DNA from: Baffinella frigidus
Lineage: Eukaryota; Cryptophyceae; Cryptomonadales; Baffinellaceae
Direction: 5' to 3'
Assembly (NCBI GenBank): GCA_026770585.1
Contig: MU646621.1
Span: forward strand, 147,103 to 158,643
DNA length: 11,541 nt
The notes under the pieces are model-generated. The model did no database searches and had not been told where the DNA came from. It was given only the letters and a program-made list of their open reading frames with translations. The stretch's first letter is position 1, and the number at the start of each line of letters is the position of its first letter. This document shows positions 5,811 to 11,420 of this stretch, piece after piece. The translations under genes and the position numbers were made by a program.

Positions 5811-6059
5811 GACTGTTAGACCTTGCCGGACGGGAGGGGCCACCGCCCGTCGAGCCTGGCGATCTTATCTCAGAAAACGAGTTCCAAACCTCATTTTCTT
5901 AAGTCTACTCCTCTACAAATTTGTCAACTTATGCGGAGAGAAAAGAATAAGTTGACGAATTTTTAGGGGAATTGACTTAAGAAAACGAGTTTTAGAACTC
6001 GTTTTCTGAGATAAGATCGACCACTCGGCCTTGGCGACCTTCGCCCGCCGCTCTTCAAA
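5811..6059 (-). pseudogene. LxGxWxLPSGKV module remnant, copy B, split by a palindrome
   Basis: Minus-strand pieces 6059-6018 (FEERRAKVAKAEWSI) and 5861-5811 (ARLDGRWPLPSGKV) join in frame if the 152-bp element plus one AT is removed. The uninterrupted paralogue at 6190-6262 reads KLAKAEWAIAKLEGLW then PLPSGKVAI. The inserted 154 bp (element plus duplicated AT) is not a multiple of three, so the frame is destroyed unless the insert is spliced. An exact second copy lies at 6396-6644. Family not recognised. Confidence 0.5.
5864..6015. mobile_element. 152-bp palindromic element, family P152, copy 1
   Basis: Ends CTTATCTCAG and CTGAGATAAG. Arms are 69 nt (5864-5932 and 5947-6015) without indels around the loop GCGGAGAGAAAAGA (5933-5946). 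AT at 5862-5863 and 6016-6017 is the target duplication, shown by the unfilled paralogue at 6236-6237. No coding capacity. In size and structure it is a miniature inverted-repeat element whose arms meet almost in the middle. Confidence 0.9.
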
Positions 6060-6189
6060 TCACCTTTTTGCTATCTTAGGGGTGAATTTTGCGCTATATG
6101 GTAAAGTTATGTTGAGGCTAAGAGAGGAGATTCCACCCTTAAGATAGCACAAAAATGTGCTTCAAATTGAATTCGATGTTGCATTAGAT

Positions 6190-6262
6190 CGCCACCTTGC
6201 CAGACGGGAGGGGCCACAACCCTTCGAGCTTCGCGATCGCCCACTCGGCCTTGGCGAGCTTC
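6190..6262 (-). pseudogene. LxGxWxLPSGKV module remnant, copy C
   Basis: The minus strand reads KLAKAEWAIAKLEGLW then PLPSGKVAI and a TAA stop. It holds the unfilled site for P152 at 6236-6237. Its duplicate at 6775-6847 is continuous with further upstream codons, whereas here the upstream side is the 6263-6378 spacer. Confidence 0.45.
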
Positions 6263-6378
6263 ACTGCTTTTGACGTGACCGGGAGCAATCAAAAGTCAAC
6301 TCAATTGCAGAAAGCACGGACATCCGTGCTTTCTTCCAAAAGTTGACCTCGCACCACTGGGGAGTTGACTTTTGCGAT
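6263..6378. repeat. spacer of the 585-bp duplication with nested inverted repeats
   Basis: Outer pair: CAAAAGTCAACTC (6290-6302) with GAGTTGACTTTTG (6362-6374). Inner hairpin: GAAAGCACGGA (6310-6320) with TCCGTGCTTTC (6323-6333), a perfect 11-bp stem with a 2-nt loop. Three GTTGAC/GTCAAC hexamers lie in 75 bp. It may itself be an element of the same general type; no clear target duplication. Confidence 0.7.
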
Positions 6379-6847
6379 CGACTGAGGCAGAGCTAGACTG
6401 TTGGACCTTGCCGGACGGGAGGGGCCACCGCCCGTCGAGCCTGGCGATCTTATCTCAGAAAACGAGTTCCAAACCTCATTTTCTTAAGTCTACTCCTCTA
6501 CAAATTTGTCAACTTATGCGGAGAGAAAAGAATAAGTTGACGAATTTTTAGGGGAATTGACTTAAGAAAACGAGTTTTAGAACTCGTTTTCTGAGATAAG
6601 ATCGACCACTCGGCCTTGGCGACCTTCGCCCGCCGCTCTTCAAATCACCTTTTTGCTATCTTAGGGGTGAATTTTGCGCTATATGGTAAAGTTATGTTGA
6701 GGCTAAGAGAGGAGATTCCACCCTTAAGATAGCACAAAAATGTGCTTCAAATTGAATTCGATGTTGCATTAGATCGCCACCTTGCCAGACGGGAGGGGCC
6801 ACAACCCTTCGAGCTTCGCGATCGCCCACTCGGCCTTGGCGAGCTTC
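6379..6847. repeat. 469-bp recent duplication, copy 2
   Basis: Second copy of 5794-6262. Unlike copy 1 it continues at its right edge into the tandem units starting at 6851, suggesting that this is the parental position. Confidence 0.95.
6449..6600. mobile_element. family P152, copy 2
   Basis: Identical to 5864-6015, carried along in the segmental duplication rather than by separate insertion. Loop at 6518-6531. Confidence 0.9.
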
Positions 6848-6923
6848 TTCAGCCGGTCGATCACCAGTCCGGAGGCGGGCTTTTCGGGCGCCGCGAGGAC
6901 CTGCGCCCAAACAAAATCAAATA
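6771..6923 (-). pseudogene. longest continuous stretch of the LPSGKV gene family
   Basis: An open minus-strand frame of about 50 codons reads LFDFVWAQVLAAPEKPASG, LVIDRLKKLAKAEWAI, AKLEGLWPLPSGKVAI and stop. The first part is repeated at 7037-7100 and, with one extra codon and synonymous changes (GAA/GAG, AAG/AAA, GGA/GGG), at 7254-7320 (VQVFAASEKKNASGLVIDRLK). Those two copies are cut at RLK by a sequence with AAAGTTGAC/GTCGACTTTT ends. Helix-rich composition; family not recognised. No ATG in frame, so it is a gene fragment rather than a complete small gene. Confidence 0.5.
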
Positions 6924-7400
6924 ATTAAAATCAAACAAACCAAACAAAATCAAATCTCAGGGGTCGAATCTGTTGGCTACGGAAAGAATGAGACGGTGGC
7001 AAAAGTCGACAATGCTGGTAACACACGGTCAACTTTAGCCGGTCGATCACCAGTCCGGAGGCGGGCTTTTCGGGCGCCGCGAGGACCTACGCCCAAACAA
7101 AATCAAACAAACAAAATCAAATACACAAAAAAATATTTAAAAATGAATCAACTACACCAGATCAAAATTTCAGGGGTTGGATCTGTTGGGGCTGCGAACA
7201 GAATGAAACACTGGCAAAAGTCGACGATGCTGTAGTAAGAATCCGTCAACTTTAGCCGGTCGATCACCAGCCCGGAGGCGTTTTTTTTCTCGCTCGCCGC
7301 GAAGACCTGGACGCGCGCTCAAACAAAATCAAACAACGCGCGCCCAAACAAAATCAAACAACGCGCGCCCAAACAAAACCAAAAAAATCTCGGGGCGGCG
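6851..7400. repeat. three tandem units starting AGCCGGTCGATCACCAG
   Basis: Units begin at 6851, 7037 and 7254 (186 bp, 217 bp, then a truncated unit). Each has a GC-rich coding-like head, then an A-rich CAAACAAAATCAAA stretch. Units 1 and 2 then have GGATCTGTTGG-like sequence and GCAAAAGTCGACnATGCTG before TCAACTTT. In unit 3 the tail is replaced by three AACGCGCGCCCAAACAAAA-type sub-repeats of about 25 bp. Confidence 0.85.
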
Positions 7401-7528
7401 GCGGCGAAGACCGTGCGGAGCGCGGCGAGTAGGGTAGGGTCCGGGGGGTTCTCGGACGCGGCAGCCTTCTCCAGGGCGGCGGACACCAGATCCACGAACA
7501 ACGCGGCCTTGCCTTTGCCTGTCGTGGA
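7392..7528 (-). pseudogene. GKGKxALFVDLV remnant, copy 1 (P-loop-like)
   Basis: The minus strand reads STTGKGKAALFVDLVSAAL, EKAAASENPPDPTLLAAL, RTVFAAAAP. A shorter copy at 7626-7677 has GKGKT in place of GKGKA. G-x-G-K-[ST] followed by hydrophobic residues recalls a Walker A loop, but the usual glycine four residues before GK is absent, so nucleotide binding is only a suggestion. It lies just upstream (minus sense) of the QVLAAPEK units and could be part of the same former protein. No start codon upstream; the frame is lost beyond 7528. Confidence 0.45.
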
Positions 7529-7625
7529 ACAGCCCCGCCGGCAGGCTCGTGAGCGCCCGCGTGACCGGTCACGCGGACGCCGAAGCCAACTGTCCGAGGT
7601 GACTGCCTTGTCATGTTACGTATTA

Positions 7626-7677
7626 CTGACACCAGATCCACGAACAACGCGGTCTTGCCTTTGCCTGTCTCGTCCAG
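7626..7677 (-). pseudogene. GKGKT remnant, copy 2
   Basis: The minus strand reads LDETGKGKTALFVDLVS. The DNA matches 7482-7522 over 41 bp with one mismatch (ACC/GCC, T/A). Outside this the sequences are unrelated, indicating a short patchwise duplication. Confidence 0.45.
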
Positions 7678-7689
7678 GGAATGATTTAA

Positions 7690-7866
7690 TTTCCAACGGC
7701 AATTTAATTTTGCGTGATTGTTTTTCCTGGCTACGGATTTTTTACATGCGTGCGTTACTTTTGCTAGTATGATCCGGCTGCGTGGTGATATTCATTGCCG
7801 GAACATGTTGGAAATTCCCGGAAAATATTTATTTATATTTTCCCGGATTATGTCCGGGGGCGCGCC
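7690..7866. other. AT-rich stretch, one weak inverted repeat
   Basis: No gene seen. CCGGAACAT (7798-7806) pairs partly with ATGTCCGG (7850-7857), and inside it GGAAAATAT pairs with ATATTTTCC around 7820-7844. Confidence 0.5.
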
Positions 7867-7875
7867 CCGCGGCGG

Positions 7876-8050
7876 TTTAGGGTTTAGGGTTTAGGGTTTA
7901 GGGTTTAGGGTTTAGGGTTTAGGGTTCAGGGTCTAGGGTTTCGGGTTTCGGGTTGCGGGTTTCGGGTTTCGGGTCTAGGGTCTAGGGTCTAGGGTTGAGG
8001 GTTTAGGGTCTAGGGTTTAGGGTCTAGGTTCTAGGGTTTAGGGTGTAGGG
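7876..8050 (+). repeat. interstitial telomere block, exactly 25 heptamers
   Basis: Seven canonical TTTAGGG (7876-7924), then 18 variants (TTCAGGG, TCTAGGG, TTTCGGG, TTGCGGG, TTGAGGG, TGTAGGG and others), all in phase with no indel over 175 bp. CCGCGGCGG ends directly at the left border (7867-7875) and occurs again at 8053-8061, two bases beyond the right border; counting the next two bases the direct repeat is 11 bp. The only fully canonical run in the window. Confidence 0.95.
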
Positions 8051-8106
8051 CTCCGCGGCGGTTGACTGACTCGGGCAGGGTTAGCTCACACCGGGGCGAT
8101 GACTAA

Positions 8107-8319
8107 CCACCAGCAACCCGTGGCAGCTTTTACCGGATTCTTGCAAGGATTCGGGTATTTTATTTATAAAAAAACTCTTGCCTATCACCATACGGTAGGA
8201 AACCCTAGGGAGTAGGGACCTAGAATTGATGATGGGAGATACCAGGGAGATTTCCTTGATTCCGCTGAAATTTACTACAGTACCCGATCCGGATATAAGC
8301 TGCTACGGGTTGCTGGTGG
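8107..8319. mobile_element. 213-bp inverted-repeat element with AA target duplication
   Basis: Ends CCACCAGCAACCCGT and ACGGGTTGCTGGTGG. The terminal repeat is 23 nt with one mismatch, continued inward by shorter matches (ACCGGAT, CGGGTA). AA flanks both ends (8105-8106 and 8320-8321); AA is not self-complementary, so it is a true duplication rather than arm extension. Interior is non-coding and includes TACGGTAGGAAACCCTA. Confidence 0.75.
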
Positions 8320-8535
8320 AAACCGGGCAGGGTTAGTGCCAGGGACGGCGAGGATCAGTCAACCGTCGCGACTTCGCTAAGTTGTTACACGGAAACGCTT
8401 GCAGAAGGTCAAGGAGTTGATCGCCACCCTCATTGTTTTTTTAAGTGTTGACTAATCGACGCGTTTCCTGGAACAACCCACGCCCGGTTTGGGCATCGTC
8501 CTGGTACCCACGCCAGGCCCTTGGTGGGGTATTCC

Positions 8536-8575
8536 TTCCTCGTTCTTGGAGCCGTTTCCTCGTTCTTGGAGCCGT
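8536..8575. repeat. 20-bp exact tandem duplication
   Basis: TTCCTCGTTCTTGGAGCCGT twice in a row. Upstream at about 8513 the plus strand encodes HARPLVG, a relative of the 1439-1709 motif. Confidence 0.9.
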
Positions 8576-8682
8576 TTTTGTGCTAAAAATTGACTTTTGA
8601 GAAAGTTTTCCCACCAAAAATGACTTTTGAATACCCCCCCCTCCAGCCCTGCGTGGCAAACAAAAAGCTGCCCGGGTTAGTT

Positions 8683-8821
8683 CACTGCCAGGGCGGAGAT
8701 TTTGTAAAAGTCAATTCACCCACAAAATCTGTCAACTTAGAAACGGGGTACCCAGATCGGGTACTTCGAGAATCGATTTTCGCCTTGAGTTGACTAATAC
8801 AAAAACTCCGCCCTGGCAGTG
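8683..8821. mobile_element. 139-bp inverted-repeat element, CACTG ends, TT target duplication
   Basis: CACTGCCAGGGCGGAG at the left end has a perfect 16-nt complement at the right end, and pairing continues imperfectly to about 8718. TT at 8681-8682 and 8822-8823. CACT(A/G) ends with 2-3 bp duplications are typical of the CACTA/EnSpm superfamily (established knowledge). The assignment here rests on these ends alone. Confidence 0.75.
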
Positions 8822-9058
8822 TTGTCAGCCGGCGTGCTGACGGGAGCCACTCTGGTTCGTACTTTCGTTTTCGCCTCACTCGAGTTGACCGACGATTCTC
8901 AAGTTGATGATCTGGGCTCTGGGACAAACCCGTCAGCTTTGGTGCGGACACGAGCCCGGGCTCATCGAACGGTGGGCCCAGATAGTCTGAGACCTCACCA
9001 TCGAACGGTGAGCCCAGATAGTCTGAGACTGAGCTAGGACCCGCCTCGCTCGAGGCGC
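8822..9058 (-). pseudogene. open minus frame with basic RRSTRVRRKRKYEPEW stretch
   Basis: The frame opens after a stop in the telomere-like GGGGTTAGGGTTC and runs through about 80 codons into the 8683-8821 element. It begins PRASSEAGPSSV, then a duplicated 12-residue unit SDYLGSPFDGEV / SDYLGPPFDEPG (36-bp tandem, 8964 and 9000), then LVSAPKLTGLSQSPDHQLEN and RRSTRVRRKRKYEPEW. The last phrase resembles the basic linker before reverse transcriptase in copia-type polyproteins, from memory only. FDEPGL recurs on the minus strand at 9473-9536. A fragment of a gene or retroelement, truncated by the element. Confidence 0.4.
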
Positions 9059-9166
9059 GGGGTTAGGGTTCAGGGGTTAGCATCCCAGCATCGCGAACGT
9101 CTCAGCGTTAACGAGGGCAGGGGTCAGGGTTCAGGGTTCAGCGAGGCTTCGCTGGTTTGCATGTAT

Positions 9167-9298
9167 CCGGGGAAACCTATTTTTCTTTAGTTTGACATCA
9201 ACGAAAATTACTACACAAATGTTTTAATATTACTAGTAAGAATGCATTGTGTAGTAATTTTCGTTGATGTCAAACTAAAGAAAAATAGGTTTCCCCGG
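9167..9298. mobile_element. 132-bp near-perfect hairpin element, possible AT duplication
   Basis: A perfect 55-nt inverted repeat runs from 9164-9218 to 9247-9301 around a 28-nt loop. AT at 9165-9166 and 9299-9300 may be the target duplication, but AT is self-complementary, so ends are uncertain by a few bases. No mismatch in the arms suggests recent origin or homogenised arms. Confidence 0.75.
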
Positions 9299-9302
9299 AT
9301 AA

Positions 9303-9385
9303 GCATCGTTTACGAACCCTGCAGGGTACGAGTCCCACGCTGGTCGACTAATTCCCTGGCTTGTCCGTTCCTCTTGCTTCTCGAC
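9303..9385. repeat. dispersed repeat R9; unfilled site for P152 copy 3
   Basis: CGTTTACGAACCCTGCAGGG, TACGAGTCCCACGCTGG and TCGACTAATTCCCTGGCTTG match 9750-9761 joined to 9914-9960, where a P152 element sits at the AA. A third, shorter copy of the right part is at 10361-10400. In one minus frame changes between copies are TCG/TCA and GGA/GGG (synonymous) plus V/M and P/T. Confidence 0.8.
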
Positions 9386-9472
9386 TAAGAGCGCGGCCCA
9401 CCGAGACAAAAGTCGAGAGTGGAACGTCTCAAAGCAAAAGTGGAACCTCTGTTAACTTAAGAAGTAACAGTG

Positions 9473-9536
9473 GATACCGTTTCCGCGGGGAGTCCGGGCT
9501 CATCAAATTGGCGAGCCCAAATTGATAGTGGGAGGT
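9473..9536 (-). pseudogene. FDEPGL remnant
   Basis: The minus strand reads DLPLSIWARQFDEPGLPAET then VSTVTS and stop. FDEPGL is shared with the frame at 8822-9058, and ARQ-FDEPGL takes the place of LGPPFDEPGL. Short, so low weight. Confidence 0.3.
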
Positions 9537-9539
9537 CAC

Positions 9540-9683
9540 AACTATAGATTTGTAAAGTCACTTTCGTGGTACAAATTATAAAACTGAGTTCTTTTAAAAC
9601 TAGAAACGGCTCCAATTCCTTTATTAAACCACGATAGTTTTAAAATTTGTACCAGAGACGAGCGACTTTACAAATCTATAGTT
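9540..9683. mobile_element. 144-bp imperfect inverted repeat
   Basis: AACTATAGATTTGTAAAGTC at the left end pairs with its complement ending at 9683, and TGGTACAAATTxTAAAACT pairs further in. The arms have small indels. I could not find a convincing target duplication. The AGTCACTTTCG/CGAGCGACT region is imperfect. Confidence 0.65.
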
Positions 9684-9761
9684 ATGAGCGTCGATTATGA
9701 AAATAGACAGAGACGAATCGCTCTGCTGACGGGTGCCTGGCTGCTTCGCACCGTTTACGAA

Positions 9762-9913
9762 CTTATCTCAGAAAAGGGATTTTTAAATTCGTTTTCTTAA
9801 GTCACCCCCCCTTCAAATTTGTCAACTTATGCGCAGAGAAAAGAATAAGTTGACGAATTTGTACAGGAACTGACTTAAGAAAACGAATTTAAAAATCCCT
9901 TTTATGAGATAAG
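9762..9913. mobile_element. family P152, copy 3 (diverged), AA target duplication
   Basis: Same length (152 bp), same ends, same arm length (69 nt) and nearly the same loop (GCGCAGAGAAAAGA, 9831-9844) as copies 1 and 2. Positions 15-29 of each arm are GGGATTTTTAAATTC instead of CGAGTTCYAAAMCTC. AA at 9760-9761 and 9914-9915; the unfilled site is at 9315-9316. Confidence 0.9.
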
Positions 9914-10041
9914 AACCCTGCAGGTTACGAGCCCCATGCTGGTTGACTAATTCCCTCTCAGGTTCGCACCGTTTCCGCGCGCAGCAACGCACGCGAGGAC
10001 CTCTCTCGTTCTGATGATGATCCGAGAGACCGTGATTGCTA

Positions 10042-10245
10042 GAGCCAATGTGGTAGGACTTGGCCAGGGCGAACTTCGAAATTACGAAGATGCGAACTTC
10101 TAGATGGACTCTTTTGGACATGTAGTGTTTTAAATTCAAATTTTGCAGTACAAATCATGGTGGTTACTAATAATTACGGTCCATCTAGAAGTTCGCATCT
10201 TGCAAGTTCGAAGTTCGATTTGGCCAAGCCCTACCACATTGGCTC
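10042..10245. mobile_element. about 204-bp inverted-repeat element, possible TA duplication
   Basis: GAGCCAATGTGGTAGG at the left end pairs with CCTACCACATTGGCTC at the right. Pairing continues through ACTTGGCC, GAACTTCGAA and AGATGCGAACTTCTAGATGG. Arms are about 70 nt with a few mismatches and one 1-nt indel; the loop is about 69 nt. TA flanks both ends but is self-complementary, so the duplication is not certain. Confidence 0.75.
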
Positions 10246-10272
10246 TACCGGCGGAGAGCGAGAGAGCGAGAG

Positions 10273-10300
10273 GGTGCACCACTTTCGAAAGTGGTGCACC
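10273..10300. repeat. perfect 28-bp palindrome without loop
   Basis: GGTGCACCACTTTC is followed directly by its reverse complement. Same length as the unrelated palindrome at 2321-2348. Confidence 0.85.
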
Positions 10301-10301
10301 A

Positions 10302-10380
10302 CCCGGGAATTAGTCAACCCAGTGTGACGCGCATTGGGTTGACTAAATTCCCTCTCTTTGACGGTTGACTAATTCCCGGG
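10302..10380. repeat. nested inverted repeats of GGGAATTAGTCAACC
   Basis: CCCGGGAATTAGTCAACC (10302-10319) pairs perfectly with GGTTGACTAATTCCCGGG (10363-10380) and imperfectly with TGGGTTGACTAAATTC at 10335-10350, giving two alternative hairpins that share the left arm. Confidence 0.8.
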
Positions 10381-10569
10381 CTTGTTCGCACCGTTTCCGC
10401 GGGCGGCGACGCACGTGGCCTGGTCGCGCAAGAGCTCCAAGCACGGGCCCGCCTCCACGACCCGCAGCACCTGCAACACCACAAAGCGTTCACGCGTGAG
10501 CCCCTTTCCAGCTGCGAAAAGGCGCTCACGCGTGGGCTCTTCCTGGAGCCATTTTGTGCTTCTTACAAC
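10369..10569 (-). pseudogene. 66-codon open frame ending ARGNGANKPGN, unrecognised
   Basis: The minus frame opens after TAA at 10572-10570 and reads VVRSTKWLQEEPTRERLF, AAGKGLTRERFVVLQVLR, VVEAGPCLELLRDQATCV, AARGNGANKPGN and TAG. TRERLF and TRERFV form an internal repeat. AAGKGLT...FVVL recalls TGKGKT...FVDL at 7392-7528, and QVLRVVEA recalls QVLAAPEK at 6771-6923, so the same protein family is likely (inference). The stop lies in the GTTGACTAATTCCC repeat. CVAARGNGAN recurs on the minus strand at 9965-9995. No ATG at the start. Confidence 0.45.
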
Positions 10570-10585
10570 TTAAAAGTGTGCGTTT

Positions 10586-10653
10586 GTGGCCTGGTCGCGC
10601 AAGAGCTCCAAGAGCTCCAAGCACGGGCCCGCCTCCGCGACCCGCAGCACCTG
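10586..10653 (-). pseudogene. QVLRVAEAGPCLELL remnant, second copy
   Basis: Direct repeat of 10415-10473 with a 9-bp (three-codon) duplication, giving QVLRVAEAGPCLELLELLRD on the minus strand. GTC GTG versus GTC GCG gives V/A. A shorter third piece, GACCCGCAGCACCTG, is at 10735-10749. The in-frame 9-bp insertion fits coding ancestry. Confidence 0.45.
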
Positions 10654-10664
10654 TGACGCCAAAA

Positions 10665-10724
10665 GTTGACGGGGTTGTACCGCACACCCACAACGTCAAC
10701 TTAGACACACCCAGAACGTCAACT
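10665..10724. repeat. GTTGAC micro-repeat, copy b with partial tandem
   Basis: GTTGACGGGGTTGTACCGCA, CACCCACAACGTCAACTTAG, then a second right half, ACACACCCAGAACGTCAACT. Complete unit with GTTGAC and GTCAAC ends, followed by a duplicated half. Confidence 0.75.
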
Positions 10725-10834
10725 TAGACAACAGACCCGCAGCACCTGCCATGCAAAAAGGAGCCAGCGGTGCCACTCGAGGCTGGAAGAGGGAGTATTT
10801 TAAATGTGGGGTTGTTAAATTTAGTACCAGTCAC

Positions 10835-10890
10835 GGGCATGCTTGGTCACGTAGCTCAAGCTATAACTTGAGCTACGTGACCAAATGCCC
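10835..10890. repeat. 56-bp hairpin
   Basis: TTGGTCACGTAGCTCAAG (10843-10860) pairs perfectly with 10867-10884 around a 6-nt loop. GGGCAT and ATGCCC extend it with a 2-nt bulge. AAATGTG/CACATTT further out (10802 and 10911) may mark a larger decayed element. Confidence 0.75.
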
Positions 10891-11026
10891 CTATTTGTAT
10901 GAAAATTACTACACATTTCTTTCCCCCCCTTCACTTGTAGAAGAAGCTCTGTTGTAAAATAGTCACATTTCTAGCCTCGAGTGGACCTGAGGGCGAGCTT
11001 GCGAGGCCCCAAGTTGCCGCTTGTAA

Positions 11027-11075
11027 GTTGACGAATTTGTAAGTTGACGGATTTGTACCGCACACCCAGACCGCA
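11027..11075. repeat. GTTGAC micro-repeat, copy c
   Basis: GTTGACGAATTTGTAA is followed at once by GTTGACGGATTTGTACCGCA and CACCCAGACCGCA: a duplicated left half, mirroring the duplicated right half of copy b. Confidence 0.75.
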
Positions 11076-11200
11076 CGATGGGCTACGATACTTTCAAGAC
11101 TCCCGGAATCATGGGGCACGTGACCAAGGTTGTACCGTCAAAGTGCTCAATAAGTAACATTCGTCGAGGGTGCGTTTAAAATGAAAATCTTCTAGTCCAC

Positions 11201-11236
11201 CGTGTGGATGTCAACTTTCGTGTGGATGTCAACTTT
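11201..11236. repeat. 18-bp exact tandem duplication with GTCAAC
   Basis: CGTGTGGATGTCAACTTT twice in a row. Adds two more GTCAAC hexamers to the dense cluster. Confidence 0.9.
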
Positions 11237-11238
11237 AG

Positions 11239-11350
11239 AGTATTCAGTCGACCCGCATTCGGCAGCAGGGCTAAACCGTCGTACCTCGAGCGCAGCATGT
11301 TGACTTAAGAATAGTCAGCCGATCCGCATGAGGCAGGGCCAAACCTCGCC
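11239..11350. repeat. diverged direct repeat of about 33 bp
   Basis: CAGTCGACCCGCATTCGGCA then GCAGGGCTAAACC near 11245-11277 corresponds to CAGCCGATCCGCATGAGGCA then GGGCCAAACC near 11317-11346, with a 3-bp difference in length. Minus-strand reading is GLALLPNAGRL versus GLALPHADRL. Confidence 0.6.
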
Positions 11351-11375
11351 TTGTCGCGCTCTTTTCTGGTCCAAA

Positions 11376-11416
11376 GTTGACGAATCTGTACCGCAATCCC
11401 AGCACGTCAACTTAAG
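11376..11416. repeat. GTTGAC micro-repeat, copy d
   Basis: GTTGACGAATCTGTACCGCA, ATCCCAGCACGTCAACTTAA: complete unit with both ends. Preceded by CTTTTCTGGTCCAAA, which also precedes copy e as CTTTTCCGGTCCAAA. Confidence 0.8.
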
Positions 11417-11420
11417 AACA

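Larger units (their letters stand above)
5794..6262. repeat. 469-bp recent duplication, copy 1
   Basis: Identical to 6379-6847 except for one base that I could find (A at 5818, G at 6403). Offset is 585 bp. The unit carries a 152-bp palindromic element and two coding-like modules. Near-identity amid otherwise diverged repeats marks it as the youngest event in the window, or as kept uniform by conversion, or as an assembly effect. Confidence 0.95.

Noticed and set aside
5864-6015. P152 as a conventional spliceosomal introner
   Set aside because: The insert lacks GT at its 5' end in either orientation at the mapped borders; only AG at the 3' end fits.
6955-7190. GGGTCGAATCT and similar strings as tRNA B-box or Pol III promoters
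   Set aside because: No A-box at proper spacing and no cloverleaf arms.
7876-8050. A true chromosome end
   Set aside because: Unique sequence and many elements continue for 3.5 kb beyond it, and most units are degenerate, so it is interstitial.
8961-9030. Two 36-bp repeats resembling a CRISPR unit
   Set aside because: Only two directly joined copies without variable spacers; a simple tandem duplication in a eukaryotic setting.
5864-9913. Palindromic hairpins as miRNA precursors or rho-independent terminators
   Set aside because: Target duplications and unfilled sites show that they are inserted elements. Small RNA production is possible but not visible in sequence.
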